From Puccinellia tenuiflora (lineage: Eukaryota > Streptophyta > Magnoliopsida > Poales > Poaceae), in the NCBI GenBank assembly GCA_012064385.1, contig QRDG01000531.1:757331-821330 (forward strand): 64,000 bases of DNA, in the 5' to 3' direction. The translations under genes were made by a program, and so were the position numbers. The notes under the pieces were generated by a model. The model was not told the origin of the DNA. It ran no database searches and saw only the letters and a program-made list of their open reading frames with translations. Shown piece by piece: positions 21,474-33,170 of this stretch. Position 1 is the stretch's first letter; each line of letters starts with the position of its first letter.

Positions 21474-24400
21474 CTAGCACCACTGCCCGGGAATTGCACT
21501 GCCCAAGAATCCTGGGGGGCCTGGGTATTTCTTAGCGAGACTGCCCGGATGGATAACTGACAGTTGTGGATTATCAAGGCACTGAACAACACACATATAC
21601 ACAAGAAATGAGTAATCAATCAACCAACTAACATCATCATGTAACTATGTACCACATAAGATATGCTATTACCTGTAAACTACTTCTCAGCCTCGCCTCC
21701 TCTGCCTCAAGCTGCAAAACACATGTCATTAGAAACAAAATTTTCAACGCTAGGGAATAAAATCATCAGCATCATTATCATACGTACGTCTTCGTCCTCA
21801 AACCATCCCCTCATTATCTTAGGTCCATCGAATGGCATGAACGTGTTCACAACATGACCACCTACATAACCGACATTGTTCGGGTGCTTCATAGCAACAT
21901 TTCCATGATTCACACATCCAAAGCAGTTACCTTCATTCAAAAACATAAGAGACAACGAGGAGAAACTTGCCATTAGCTGCCAGATAACAAACCGCGCACA
22001 AGAAAATAATGGAATGATGACGAAATGCAATGTAATAAAACGTGCGTCATTGCGACCGTGCACGGTTTGAGATATATTGAATGTAGAGGTCAAGATAAGG
22101 ATGAGATTAGCGTTGGGAATGGTGCGGCCGTATATTGGCCTTTTGGTAGGGTCCTTGTTTGGCTTCATATGGATTGGGGTCTAATGAATTGAACAATAAA
22201 ATGGAGTGGTGAGTCGCGGGTTGTGAAAAAAAGGACCGGAACGGTGGGGTCCGACTTGCGATCGAATGGGTTCAACCCGCACCGCACGCCCTCGTTTGGC
22301 CGTCCCCGACTCCAACATGTGCCTAGGATTCCACCGATGATGCTGCCTCCGTCGCCCTGCATTGCCACTGCTGCCCTTGACTGCACCGCTGCCGACGCCA
22401 ATCCGTCACCCTTCTCTCGGTCTCTCCTTGCAAAGTCTCCCACACTCCCTGCCCTACATGATTCATGTCCTTCAGATTGGTGATTGTGATCTGATTACAG
22501 CATGCTCTAGTCTGTTCTACACCCTGGTGACTGGTGAGGGAGACATTGCAGTCCGGCATTGGTGATGCAATGACTCCCATGCGGTTCTGATGCTGATTAC
22601 TGTCTCTTCCTGCCTCGAGCCCATCAGTCCCCATTGCGGACCTCTTCCTACCTCCAGCCGATTACTTGTAAGTTTTGATGCTCTAATCTCTAGTGTCTTT
22701 CACTTGTTGCTTAATATAGAGTGTAGGTAGAGCTGAAGCTGAACCATATGATCAGTTAGGGACATTTCATCTAGTAAGACATAACAGTTGACATCTCTGC
22801 ATTTGGGAACGGTGTGTACTGTCATGAAATTATAAACTGTTGTAGCTAGATTTGCTATGGGTTTAGTTTTGCAGCAGCACCTTCTTCTCGTGGCACTAGG
22901 AATCAGGTTCATAATCTTGTACCTGGTGTCTAGATACAGTGTACACTGAATTTTAACTTGGGATCATCTCATTGTGCCCTTGCAGAGAAACTAATTTTCC
23001 GTCATATTCCTTCACCAATTTAATAGCAAACTACCTAGTTTATCCTCTGTTGGTCATCCCCTGAGAAGAAATGGCATGCATGGTGCATCAAGTGAAAGCA
23101 TCGAGCTTTGATCTGTGTTTCTAAGCTACCACACAACATATCTGATCATACTATTTTACTTTTAAATAAAGAATCAGATATTGTAACTTGAAATGCAATG
23201 TAAATTTAAATGTTGAAGCATGATGTTGGATGAGGCTCTACTTGTTCTGGAGTGTTTACTCTTTTGTGGCATCAGCTTATATGATCGGCATCTGTTTTGC
23301 AGCTGAGGCATGTGATTGACCCTTCTGAAATAAGACGTGTACATTTGGATGTGCGCCAAGACAAAAACATAATTCTGATTTATCTTTGTGTTATTATTTG
23401 GCAAAGCTACCAGTAAAAGTGTTTGTATTGCATCAGACCATGGCAGTGTCCAGATTTATCTCTGTTTGTCTTGCAAAATAATTTGAATGTAATCCTGTGC
23501 AGTGCCAATTCAGATTTATCTCTGTTTGTATTGCAAAATATTTTGAATGTGCCAAGGCAGTGTCCAGCACTCCAGCAACACAAAACAAATGACTCATGGG
23601 CTGAACCCACGGGTTCAGTCCGCATGCAGCATGCGGGTGCTGGTGCAGCGCGGATTGATGGAGTAATTTCTTGGGCTGGGCTGGGCTGGGCTGGTTAATT
23701 AGGTAAACGTCATTCAGGGTGGGTTTTGCCCCATTCTCACCACTAGATGAGATGAAGCAAGGGGCAAACAAACAAGATAATACATCAAACAAGTAATATA
23801 TACTAGAACGAGAAACATATCTACCTAACTATCTAACACTCAAGTCAAAGTTAGCACCAGCCACAGATTTCAGCAGCAAATAAGTTAAGATAAGAGATAG
23901 ATTACCATTATCAGTAGGGTTAACCATGCATAAAGAGCTGACTGGCAATTCTTCAGATTCTCCTTGCATGAATATGATTTCAGCAAAGAAGACATCGCTA
24001 TCAACCGCTCCTTTAGTCATTGCAGTGAAATTGACATGGTGGTACCACGTGCGGACATCACCCTCGCAAAATGATTGGTAGCACCCTACAGCGTTTACTT
24101 CATATGCAAGATCCTAAAACAATAAGCATGGATTTGTTATGAACGAATAACAGGACAGAATGAGGGCTGGACAGAGGGACAGAGAGCAAACCCCAAGTAG
24201 ACTGTTATCCTCGTTGTACTTGTCCACCAAAGCACGAACCAACTGAAGCTTCGTATCACGGATTTCATCAACAGGTTCTGATCTTAAGGGCCTCCTCCTT
24301 GCGCCATCAGGATAGTAAAGACATTGTCGCACAGCGATGTCCACTTGAGAAACATTATCCATCTCAAACCTAGTTTACATCAAAGGAATTCTACATGATT

Positions 24401-27176
24401 AGTAGATGACACTTACACAAAGTGTGGACAATACAAGTGACACCAAGAAAGAAGTATCCATCTTTCATTTTCAGATCCACAATTTGGTGCTCCTTCCGCA
24501 CTGTTTAACTGTCAGGTTAACGGAACTTAGCTATAACTATAGTTTAGTACACGATGAAACAGAGCTGTGTGGGTGTACCTGACTTGAGGATAACAAACTG
24601 TGGAGTACAAGTAACAATTCAGATAAAAATACCACAGATATACATGAAAAGTGGCATCATAGCATAGCATAGCATAGCATACATGTGTGCTTTTCTGAAG
24701 AAACAGTTAAAAAATGCAGATTTCCAGCTTTAAGAGGTTGCAAAATAGGAATTTAGAGAACGTGTTCGTTGCAATTTCTTTTCCTATCAACTCAGCTCTT
24801 CTCTAATCTAACTTAGGACAAACTTCCTTTCCATGCCATATAAATTGAACAGTGACTATCTTAAATGGTCAACATCATACAATTATGTGGCTACAAAACC
24901 CTTTTTTTTGAGAATGTACAAAACCCTATTTGAGTAAAGTCAAATTGCAAGTGTGCAAAGGTGGGCTGAAAATATAGAAGGAAGTTGAGATACTTTACAT
25001 TTTTGGATCCCGACGACCATGAAGATAGTGCTCGATCGCACGGTCTGCTTCCTGCAGGCTCGGATATAGCCCACCAACATGAGGATACAAGTGGTAATAC
25101 CCCGCATGATCGATCCTGATGTAAAATTCAATCCCCCACTGGAACTTTACCCGGCGCAGAAATGGTGAACCTAGAGACGGGGTAAGGCGGCGCCCCAGTG
25201 ACCTCTGAGGGTACTGATAATGTGGCCAGGCGGGTTGGGAAGAGGAGGTCCATTGTGGCTGCTGACGGAACCAAGATGGTTGTTGTGGAGGCTGTAAGTA
25301 AGAGGCAGCAATGGGCGATTGCCAGCATGTCGTAGTATCAGGCATCCGATTAGGGGAGAAGACATCTTGTTGCATCATTTGTGCTGCTGGTACCGATGGT
25401 CCTGGTACATGCTCCTTCTCCTCACAGGCAGTGATGGGTGATTGCCAGCATGTCGTAGTACCAGGCATCAGAATAGAGGATGAGACATATTTGTGCATAG
25501 TTTGTGCCGCTGGTACCGATGGTCCTGGTACATGCTCCTTCTCCTCGCATCTGAACAAGACAAGCAGGGATGATGAGTACAGGGACAGTGCATTTTAAGA
25601 AATGGATGTGGAAGTTGATGTGGAACAAGAAATAAAGCTATCATTTTTTTAGAGTGCTAAAATAATCAGCAACATCATGGTGCTACGGCAAGTTGATGTG
25701 GAACAAGAAATAAAGCTATCATTTTTTTAGAGTGCTAAAAATATTGTCATTAAATCTAAGGACTGAAGTACTACTACACTCTATCAGCACCTTTAAATCC
25801 TGACAAGCCAAAACCGGACCATGCTTAAGCTGGCTGGCCCATCGATATTTGCAATGACACGCTCCGGCGACACCTGCTCAGGGCGACACGCCACTCTGGA
25901 GGTCACTTCTCTCCCTGCTGCCCACTGTTCAGATTGTCATGCCGTGCTTACCAAATTCAGGCGACACTATGGCATTCTGGCAGGATCACTATACTGCGCT
26001 CAGACGGCTCAACCTCGCCCTGCCAGTTCACTACTCCTTTGCCATGGACCAACACTGCATCGTCGCCTCTCACAGACAGCATGGGGATGGGAGCATCCAG
26101 CTAAAGCTACCCCTATCGCAAACGGCTGAGCGGCAACTTGATCGTCTTGTCATGTCTATATGATGCTAATATGCAGTTTAATAGGGGGGGGGGGGGGGGG
26201 GGGGGGGCAGCAGGTCAATGGTAACCACCCTACACTGTCGCTTTATACGAACTGTTCAGCGATCGGGGTGCCAGGTGGACTGCCAGCACCTGGGTATGGC
26301 GGTCCGTAATCCCGCACATGCATAACATATTTCTATGGATAGCTTATCGTGGAAGGTTAAATACTAGAGATAATATGGTGGACAAAGAATGGTGCAAGGA
26401 TGCAAGTTCTGACCGGCGCTTGTGATGGTTCATCATATCGATCTACACTGACAGAATTTAAACTGGGTCTGGACGCAGTTGAACCTACGGGCAATGGCGG
26501 ACAAATCTACCTCTGTCATTCAGTTTGTGGAGGAAGGTCAAAGCGCTAAGCGAGAGACACTTGGCCTCTCCGCTCAGATTCTGGAAGGCCATAAATAACA
26601 ACAATGAGCAGATGACACGTCAAGGACTCTTAGGAGGAATCGCTGAGGATCTCACGCTATGGTCGGCCAGATCGGGAAAAACTGTTAAGCTGGGCGTTCC
26701 TGCTAACAAGCTAGCTTGTTGGTGTATTCCCCCATGTTTCCTTCAGCTGTTCTGTTTCCTTCTCCCCTATGCCAAGGCTGCGTCCTGGCTGTAAATCACA
26801 TACTCCTCTCCAACTACGGCTGCTGTAACTATAAGGCTTCTTTTATCAAAAAAAAATTGGATAAATCTCAAAGAGCCCTACGTATCTACAGATAAAATAA
26901 TTCGGATTCGCAGATGCCCTAAACCCAAAGGGAAAAAATGCACAAAACAAATCGATTTCGACGAGAACTGATGATGAAGCGGCGGCGGTGTTCATACCCT
27001 GGCGGCGTCGGCGGCTGATCGGGGAAGCAGTACTGAGGGGAGAATTCACGGCCGCTCCCGCGCGGAACAAAGCGGCCGACCCTGGTCCCATCTCCGGGAA
27101 CGTAGACGAAGGGGAACTTAAGGCTACCGAGGACTGGGGAGTGAGGCCTCTTACGATTAGGTACCGGCGGATCCAT
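21474..27176 (-). CDS. DUF3615-domain protein gene, seven exons, 468 codons
   Basis: Exons on -: 27176-26998, 25550-24999, 24369-24192, 24113-23906, 21930-21788, 21711-21673, 21581-21474 (stop TAG). All introns are GT/AG, all phases join, and the coding sum is 1407 nt. The N-terminus is MDPPVPNRKRPHSPV, then a Cys/Pro-rich 41-residue tandem repeat, a Q/P-rich linker, the module YHLYPHVGGLYPSLQEADRAI, CLYYPDG...VRALVDKYNEDNSLLGDLAYEV, WYHHVNFTA, DVFFAEI, CFGCVNHGNVAMKHPN and GPPGFLGSAIP. From memory this order matches the large grass family carrying DUF3615, of unknown biochemical role. There is no signal peptide or membrane segment. Intron 3 is about 2 kb. Exon 1 is the least certain part: it is chosen by phase fit and the ATG. 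No TATA box was recognised upstream. Confidence 0.7.
21931..23905 (-). other. Long third intron of the DUF3615 gene
   Basis: About 2 kb. It holds a GC-richer patch on + (22223-22483, short ORF without recognised motif) and a degenerate direct duplication containing ATTTATCTCTGTTTGT (copies at about 23452-23490 and 23512-23550). A GGGCTGGGCTGG run lies at about 23672-23695. No transposon ends were recognised. Confidence 0.5.
24661..24680. repeat. (AGCAT)n microsatellite
   Basis: Four perfect AGCAT units preceded by partial ones, in intron 2 of the DUF3615 gene. Confidence 0.9.
25304..25549 (-). repeat. In-frame 123-bp tandem repeat in exon 2 of the DUF3615 gene
   Basis: Two 41-codon units, both beginning CEEKEHVPGPSVPAAQ and ending CWQSPI.A, with divergence in the middle (about 10 residues). 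It keeps frame, so it lengthens the N-terminal half. Confidence 0.85.
25613..25741. repeat. Direct repeat, 78-bp offset, in intron 1
   Basis: About 50 identical bases beginning AGTTGATGTGGAACAAG at 25613 and again at 25691. Confidence 0.9.
26184..26207. repeat. Uninterrupted run of 24 G
   Basis: ATA followed by 24 G and CAGCAGG, in intron 1 of the DUF3615 gene (C-run on the sense strand). Length calls in such runs are unreliable. Confidence 0.9.
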
Positions 27177-28049
27177 GGGCGGGTGTGGCGCCTCCGGCGA
27201 CGAGGGTCTGGTTTGGTACGGCGCGACGAGGGTCTGATTTGGTACGGCGCGACGAGGGTTTGCCGATCCCCTCCTTTCCTCTTCTATTTGTTACACAGTA
27301 ATACAACCTTTTTTATTTGTTTCCGCCAAAGGAGGAAAAAGACGCTACCGTTCCGTGAAGTGTTTCCATGATGGGCTTTTTCTATTTCCTTTTTTCTGCC
27401 TACTAAGTTGAGCCCATTACACGCGTGTGGTTTTTTTTCTTGTTGAACGCACGTACATATGCGGGTGCTCCTTTTTGCCGCCTTTAGCGGCAAAATTATG
27501 TCGCCCCGCGCACCTCCGTTCGTTGGTTTCGTGGGCTCGGCCCATCTTCACTTCTTTAATATTTCCGTTCGACTCTTTCGTTCGTTCTTTTTTATTCCGT
27601 TCCCATCGTTCCGTTCTTTATAGCAGAAGAAATGTTTTCTTGGTTAGTTCCGTAATGTTTCAGTTGAAAAACAAATGTGATATTTCTTGTGTCGGCACCT
27701 TACGTGATTTCAGGGAAAGGAATAGGTCCATAAATCCCAGACGCAGTATCTGAAACCTCACTTCTTACATCTTGATTTGCTTCGTAATTATTCGTGCCAT
27801 CGGTGCCTGTATTATTAGCACTAAGCCATGTCGTGTGTGTGCGAGTGCGTGCGTGTATTATTAAATATTTTTTAATGTGAATTTTTTTCAAACCAGATAT
27901 CTTTTCAAAAAAATATGAACATTTTTTAGAATCTAAACATTTTTTTAATCTGAACAAAATTTTGAATCTGAACATTTTCAAATCAGATATTTTTTAGAAA
28001 ATGAACATTGTCTTAAAACGAGAATAAAATATATTATATTCATATATAA

Positions 28050-28870
28050 ATATAATATATGAATATTTTGAACGGAATTGATTTTTCAACAATTTGAAAA
28101 AAGTGAACATAAAAAGTGTCTGAACGGAAATTATTCTTGAACGATTTTTTAAAAGTGAACAAAATAGGTATCTAAACAGAAAATATTTTTGAACAATTGT
28201 ACTGGAAACTATTTATAGATGCATGTTTCGCAAAAAATAGAAGCATGTTTCGCATTGAAAAAGTATGCTAAAAACATATATTTTATATTGAAATTTTTTC
28301 AATTAGAACATTGACCTCATTTGAACGGTTTTAAAAAAGTGAACAGAAAATGGCTGTGAACGGAATTTATTTCTGAACAATTTAAGAAAATGAACATAAT
28401 GACGGGAACGGAAACTATTTTGAATGGTTTTAAAAGTGAACAGAAAAGGTCGTTGAACAAAATTTATTTTTGAACGATTTTAAATAGTGAACAGAAAATG
28501 GAGGTAACTGAAATTTATTTTTGAACGATTTATAAGTGAACAGAAAATTTATTGTGAACGAAATTTATTTTTAAACAATTTTAAAGTGAACAGAAAATGG
28601 CGGTGAACGGAAACTAGTTTGAACGATTTAAAAGTGAACAGGAAAGATCGGTGAAGAAAATAAATTTATTGTGAACGAAATTTATTTTTGAACGATTTTA
28701 AAAGTGAACAGAAAATGGCGGTGAACGAAATTTATTTTTGAACGATTTAAAAGCGAACAGAAAATTTATTGTGAATGAAAATTATTTTTGAACGATTTTA
28801 AAGTGAACAGAAAATGGCGGAAAACGGAAACTATTTTGAACGATTTAAAAGCAAACAGGAAAGATCGGTG
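28050..28870. repeat. Degenerate tandem array, unit about 45-50 bp (TGAAC array)
   Basis: Repeated GTGAACAGAAAATGGCGGTG plus AACG(A)AAATTTATTTTTGAACGATTT units, roughly a dozen or more, with frequent small indels. It is the inverse counterpart of the GGTTCA array of D2. Confidence 0.8.
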
Positions 28871-28899
28871 AAAAAATAAATTTTTCAAAATCATATACA

Positions 28900-29380
28900 A
28901 GTGATGAAAAAATGAACAAATTTGAAATATGAACAAATTTAAAAATCTTAATAAATTTAAAAATTAAATAATTTCGTATTTTAAAGAATCCAAAATCTAA
29001 ACGAAATTTAAATTTGAACAAATTCAAAATCTGAAAAAAAAGAATGAAAAATGAAAGAAACAAAAACGAGAAAAGAAAAAAAGAAAAATGAAAGAAACAT
29101 GAAAAAGAAATGAAAAAAGAAAAAAAATGAAAAATGAAAAAAAGAAACAAAATTCAAAATTGAACAAAATTCAAAATTTGAACAAGAAAGGAAAAGAAAA
29201 ATAAAAATGAAAGAAACAAAAAAAAAAAAAAAAAACAAAAAATAAGAAAAATGAAAAGAAACAGAAAAGAAAATAAAAAATAAAAAGGAAAGAAAAGAAA
29301 AACGAACGAAGCAGCGAACGAAAATGCAGCTAACAGCAGCGAAAGAAAAGCGAACGAAACAGCGAACGAAAAAGCAGCAA
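28900..29380. repeat. A-rich, AAAGAAA-type low-complexity tract
   Basis: Almost pure A/G on + (GAAAAAGAAATGAAAAAAG-like). It gives Phe/Ser-rich spurious ORFs on -. Confidence 0.9.
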
Positions 29381-29500
29381 GTGTAGATGGGCCGGCCCAA
29401 GAAAGGTGCGCAGCGTAAGAAAGGTGCGCGGCGCAACTTCGATTTGCCGCAAAAGGCGGCAAATAGGATTCCTCTACATATACGCGTTTCCTATTCTACG

Positions 29501-31096
29501 CCCGCTGCGCGGGTTAGCGCGCAAACGCGTACCCGTCCCGGCGTTAGTTTGCTTAAATGGGCCGGCCCAGGTACGTTGACCTGTCGACTGGTTTTCTTTT
29601 TTTCACTTTTTTTTTGGCTTTTTCCCTGTGCGTTCCTACTACGTACTAGTTTGTTTTTCCTGTTTTCTTTTCTTTTTGTGTTTTTCTTCTTCTTTTAAAT
29701 TAATGTCCATTTTCAATTTTTGTGAAGATTTGTACAATGCATAAACATAAATTTAAATCCATTAACTTTTTTTCGAATTTTTTATTAGCGAACATTTTTT
29801 TTCAAATTCCTATACATTTTTAAAAAAAACTATATATAAAAATGGTTCATGAATTTGAAAACAAAATCCGTGAATTTAAAATATCATGAATTTCAAAAAA
29901 GTTGACGAAAAATTGTTCATGAATTTGAAAACTGTTCTTGAATTTTAAAGTGGATTGTCAATATTTTTCAAATCCGAACATTTTCATAATATGTTTTTGT
30001 ATTTGTATAGTTTTCATGTGAGCAATTTTAAATTTGATTTTTTTTCAAAAATCGAACATGTTTTATTTTGTACATTTACAAAATTTGTGACCATTTTAAT
30101 TCATCTCACATTTTTCTGTGTCGGTTCATCGCTTTAGAAATATTTAGTTCACACTTTTTTGGTTCATCACCTAGATTTTTTTGGTTCAATTTTTTCTGTT
30201 CGTCGCCCTATTCTGTACGGTTCATTGCCTTGCATATATTTTGTTCATTCTTTTTTGGTTCATCGCCTTAGATATATCTGATTCACTCATTTCGGTTCAT
30301 CACCTAGATTTTTTAATTCATAGCATAGATTTTCGGTTCATCGCCTAAAATATATCTTCTTCACTCTTTTCGGTTCATCACCTAGATTTTTGGTTCACTC
30401 TTTTTGGTTCATAACCTAGATTTTCGGTTCATCACCTTGATATATTATGTTCACTCCTTTTTTTCGTTCACTTTTTTCGGTTCATCACCTAGATTTTCGG
30501 TTTATCATCTCGATTTTTTGGTTCATCGCCTTAGATATATTTCGTTCATTCGGTTTTGGTTCATCGCCTTAAATATATTTGGTTCACTATTTTTTTGTTC
30601 ATCACCTAGAGTGTTTGGTGCAATCTTTTTCGGTTCATCACCCTATTCTTTTCGAATCATCACCTTTAGGTATATTCCGTTCATGCTATTCCGATTCATC
30701 GCCCTATTCTTTTCGGTTCATCATCTACGTTTTTGGTACATCGATAGTCTTAGATATTTTTTGTTTACTGCTTTTTCAGTTCAACGACTTAGATATATTA
30801 TGTTCATTCTATTTTGGTTCCTCACCCTATTATTTTTTGATTCATCGCCTTAGATAAATTCCGTTCATTCTTTTTCGGTTCATCGCCCTATTCTTTTTTG
30901 GTTCATGTCCGTTGGATATATTTGGTTCACTCTTTTCAGTTTATCACCTGGATTTCGGTTCATCGCCATAGATATTTTGGTTCACTCTTTTCGGTTCATC
31001 GCTTTAGATATATATTTGGTTCAATTTTTTCGGTTCATTTTTTTCCTTCGATATGTTAGGTTCATTTTTTTCGGTTCATCGTCCTATTCTTATTCG
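29501..31096. mobile_element. D2, left part: same family as D1, opposite orientation
   Basis: It begins with CGCTGCGCGGGTTAGCGCG and AAATGGGCCGGCCCAG, then a T-rich tract (29590-29700, mirror of D1's A-rich tract), AT-rich DNA and the GGTTCATCGCC array (30120-31096). The array is interrupted at 31097 by element C and resumes at 57096. Confidence 0.5.
30120..31096. repeat. GGTTCATCGCC degenerate tandem array, first half
   Basis: Units like TTTTCGGTTCATCGCC followed by TTAGATATATT or CTATTCTTT, repeated every 20-45 bp. The reverse complement GGCGATGAACC matches D1's GGCGGTGAACG. Confidence 0.9.
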
Positions 31097-31739
31097 TGAA
31101 GGGTTCGTTGCATAGAAAACAAAAAAATTCCTATGAAACAGGTGGAAGAAACCCAACGGATCTAGATCTATTAGATGAAGTTAGCGAGAAGGAAATCCAA
31201 TCTCTTACCCTCGAAGAACGAACAAAGCCTTTTGTCGATGTAGGGGTTGGTTTGTCGATCCCCGCAACTAGACTCATCTAGTCGCGAGGAGATGTATTAT
31301 CCGATCCGAGATCCAATCCGTTGGAGCACCGCATGAGCAGCACCTCCGCGGTATCCACACGTATAGCTCGATGAAGACTTCCTCTCCTTGATCCCGCAAG
31401 CGAGGAGGAAGTGGCTCGTGAGATTCCAGCAACACGACGGTGTGGTGGTGGATATGGTCGAGATCCCGGCAGGGCTTCGCCAAGCAACTGCGGGAGAGAG
31501 GAGGTGGAGGAGAGGGGCGACGGGTAGGGCTTTAGGTGGGGTGCGCCCCAGCCCTCCCTCCTCCTTATATAGGCGTGGGGGAAAGCCCCTTGCCCCTCCC
31601 CCAAGTCCTAGGGGCGACCGGCCAAGGGGGGGGGAACTTGCCCCCTAAGGCACCCCTAGGGTTTGGGGCCTTTTCACATGTTTTGGCCGCATGGGCCTTG
31701 GGGGGCTGGTGCGGCCAGCCCATGTGGGCTGCTGCACGC
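31097..31739 (-). repeat. Element C: 3' LTR, left piece (split by element A)
   Basis: + strand edge TGAAGGGTTCG at 31097. Together with 47927-49036 it forms one LTR of about 1.75 kb, interrupted by A with target duplication CACGC (31735-31739). On - the LTR starts TGTTGGGAATATGCCC and ends AACCCTTCA. Confidence 0.75.
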
Positions 31740-32755
31740 TGAAAGAACAACTATGCCCGAGATGTCGCCTAGAGGGGGGGGGTGAATAGGCGATTAAAAC
31801 TTTTTCTAATTAGGGGCTTGATAATTGCGGAATAAAACTATGTGTTTAAATTACCAAGCCAACAACCTAATATGCTAGGGTTACCTATGTGCACCAACAA
31901 CTTATGCTAAGCAATTCAAGCAACAAGGAGATAGCAAGATAAGGACTTCAAGCACGAAGGCTATCACAATGTAAATTGCATAAGTAAAGCTCGGGTATAG
32001 AAATAACCGAGGCACGCGGAGACGAGGATGTATTCCCGAGTTCCTCCTTGTTAAGGGAGTACGTCTCGTTGGAGGGGTGTGAGCTCGCCACAAGAGGCCT
32101 ACTCAAGATGCCACAAAGGCCTCACCCTATTCTCCGATGAACCTCACCCAAGGGATTGGTTCACCTTCCACTATCGGAATCCTTCAAGGCGGATTCCGGA
32201 GCCCTTTACAACTCTTCTTGGGGCACACACCCACAACTCAATTGGGGGCTCCCAAACTCGTGCCGAAGCTTCACAACTTGAAGTCTTCGCGGCACCTCCA
32301 ACCGTCTAGGGTACACAATGCACCCAAGAGGCAACAAGCTCTTGGGAACACAATGCACCCAAGAGTAACAAGCTTCTCAACCTTCAACTTCACGTATCAC
32401 CGTGGAGAGAGCAACCCGATGCACCGAATGCAAAAGGCAAGAGCACACAAAGTGCTCAAGTCCTTCACTCCCAAATTCCAACCAAATCAACTAATGCTTT
32501 GGAGGGAATAAGAGAGGAAGAACAAAGGGGATGAACACAAAGCAACCCCAAATCTAGATCCCACAAGTTCCCCTCACTTAGAGGAGATTTGGTTTGGTGG
32601 AAGTGTAGATCTAGATCTCCTCTCTTGAAACCCTAAATTTGGGCAAGAATCATTGGAGGGGAAGAGAGGAATCAAGCTCACAAGTTTGCAACAATGGAGG
32701 AGAGAGAAAATGAGCTGAGCAAAGTGAGCAACCAGCACTTGGGGGAAGAAGGGGG

Positions 32756-32765
32756 CTATTTATAG
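32756..32765 (-). promoter_or_regulatory. TATA box in element A 3' LTR
   Basis: CTATAAATAG on -, followed downstream by the purine/pyrimidine-rich leader. The counterpart is at 46286-46295. Confidence 0.6.
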
Positions 32766-32786
32766 CCTCCCCCAAAAACTAGCCGT

Positions 32787-33170
32787 TGGAAAACCGCAGG
32801 GCCGGAAATTCCGGGTTAAAGGGCCGGAACTTCTAGCCGGAGGCCGGATATTCCGGGGCTTACACCGGAATTTCCGGTGCCCCGGAAATTTCCGGAGCAA
32901 ACCTCCGGTGCAAAGTTCCGGACCCCCACCCGAGAGAGAACGTGAAAATGACTTAGCCAAATTTTCCTTCGGCCGGATATTCCGGACCAAAGACCGGAAA
33001 TTCCGGACCCCCTCCAGAGAGAAAAGCCAAAAAGACTTAGCCAAAAAAGCTCAGATGAAAAAATGGGCCGGATATTCCGGTGCAACGGCCGGAACTTCCG
33101 GGGCCGGAATTTCCGGACCCAGGGCCGGAATTTCCGGACCCCGGGCCGGAATTTCCGCCCCTCAGAAAAA
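32787..33170. repeat. Cluster of CCGGAAATTCCGG palindromes (3' LTR of A)
   Basis: About fifteen GGCCGGAA(A/T)TTCCGG-type words in less than 400 bp, some fused, next to the LTR TATA box. The same cluster lies at about 46317-46690 in the other LTR. Confidence 0.9.

Larger units (their letters stand above)
27400..29500. mobile_element. D1: unclassified low-complexity element with inverted GC-rich ends
   Basis: The left end (about 27460-27565) read on - and the right end (about 29386-29490) read on + share: GGGCC..GGCCCA, GGTGCGCGG.GC.A, TTTGCCGC.AAAGGCGGCAAA.AGGA and ATAT.C. near the outer edge. CGTTCG/CGAACG-rich stretches lie just inside both ends. Between them lie AT-rich DNA, a GAAC array (about 28050-28870) and an A-rich tract (28900-29380). 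There is no coding capacity. The layout is that of a terminal-inverted-repeat (Mutator-like?) element; exact ends and target duplication were not resolved. Confidence 0.5.

Noticed and set aside
26380..26857. Possible retroposed (LINE/SINE) 3' end with A9 tail
   Set aside because: The segment ends in CTTCTTTTATC plus A9, but no RT motif, promoter boxes or target duplication could be found.
28845..29462. Phe/Ser-rich membrane-like ORFs on -
   Set aside because: Translation of A-rich low-complexity DNA.
30404..30857. Phe/His-rich repeat protein on +
   Set aside because: Translation of the GGTTCATCGCC array; no start context and the frame changes with unit indels.
30120..31096. Possible CRISPR-like or satellite array
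   Set aside because: Units are degenerate and of variable length, there are no unique spacers, and the context is a plant transposon.
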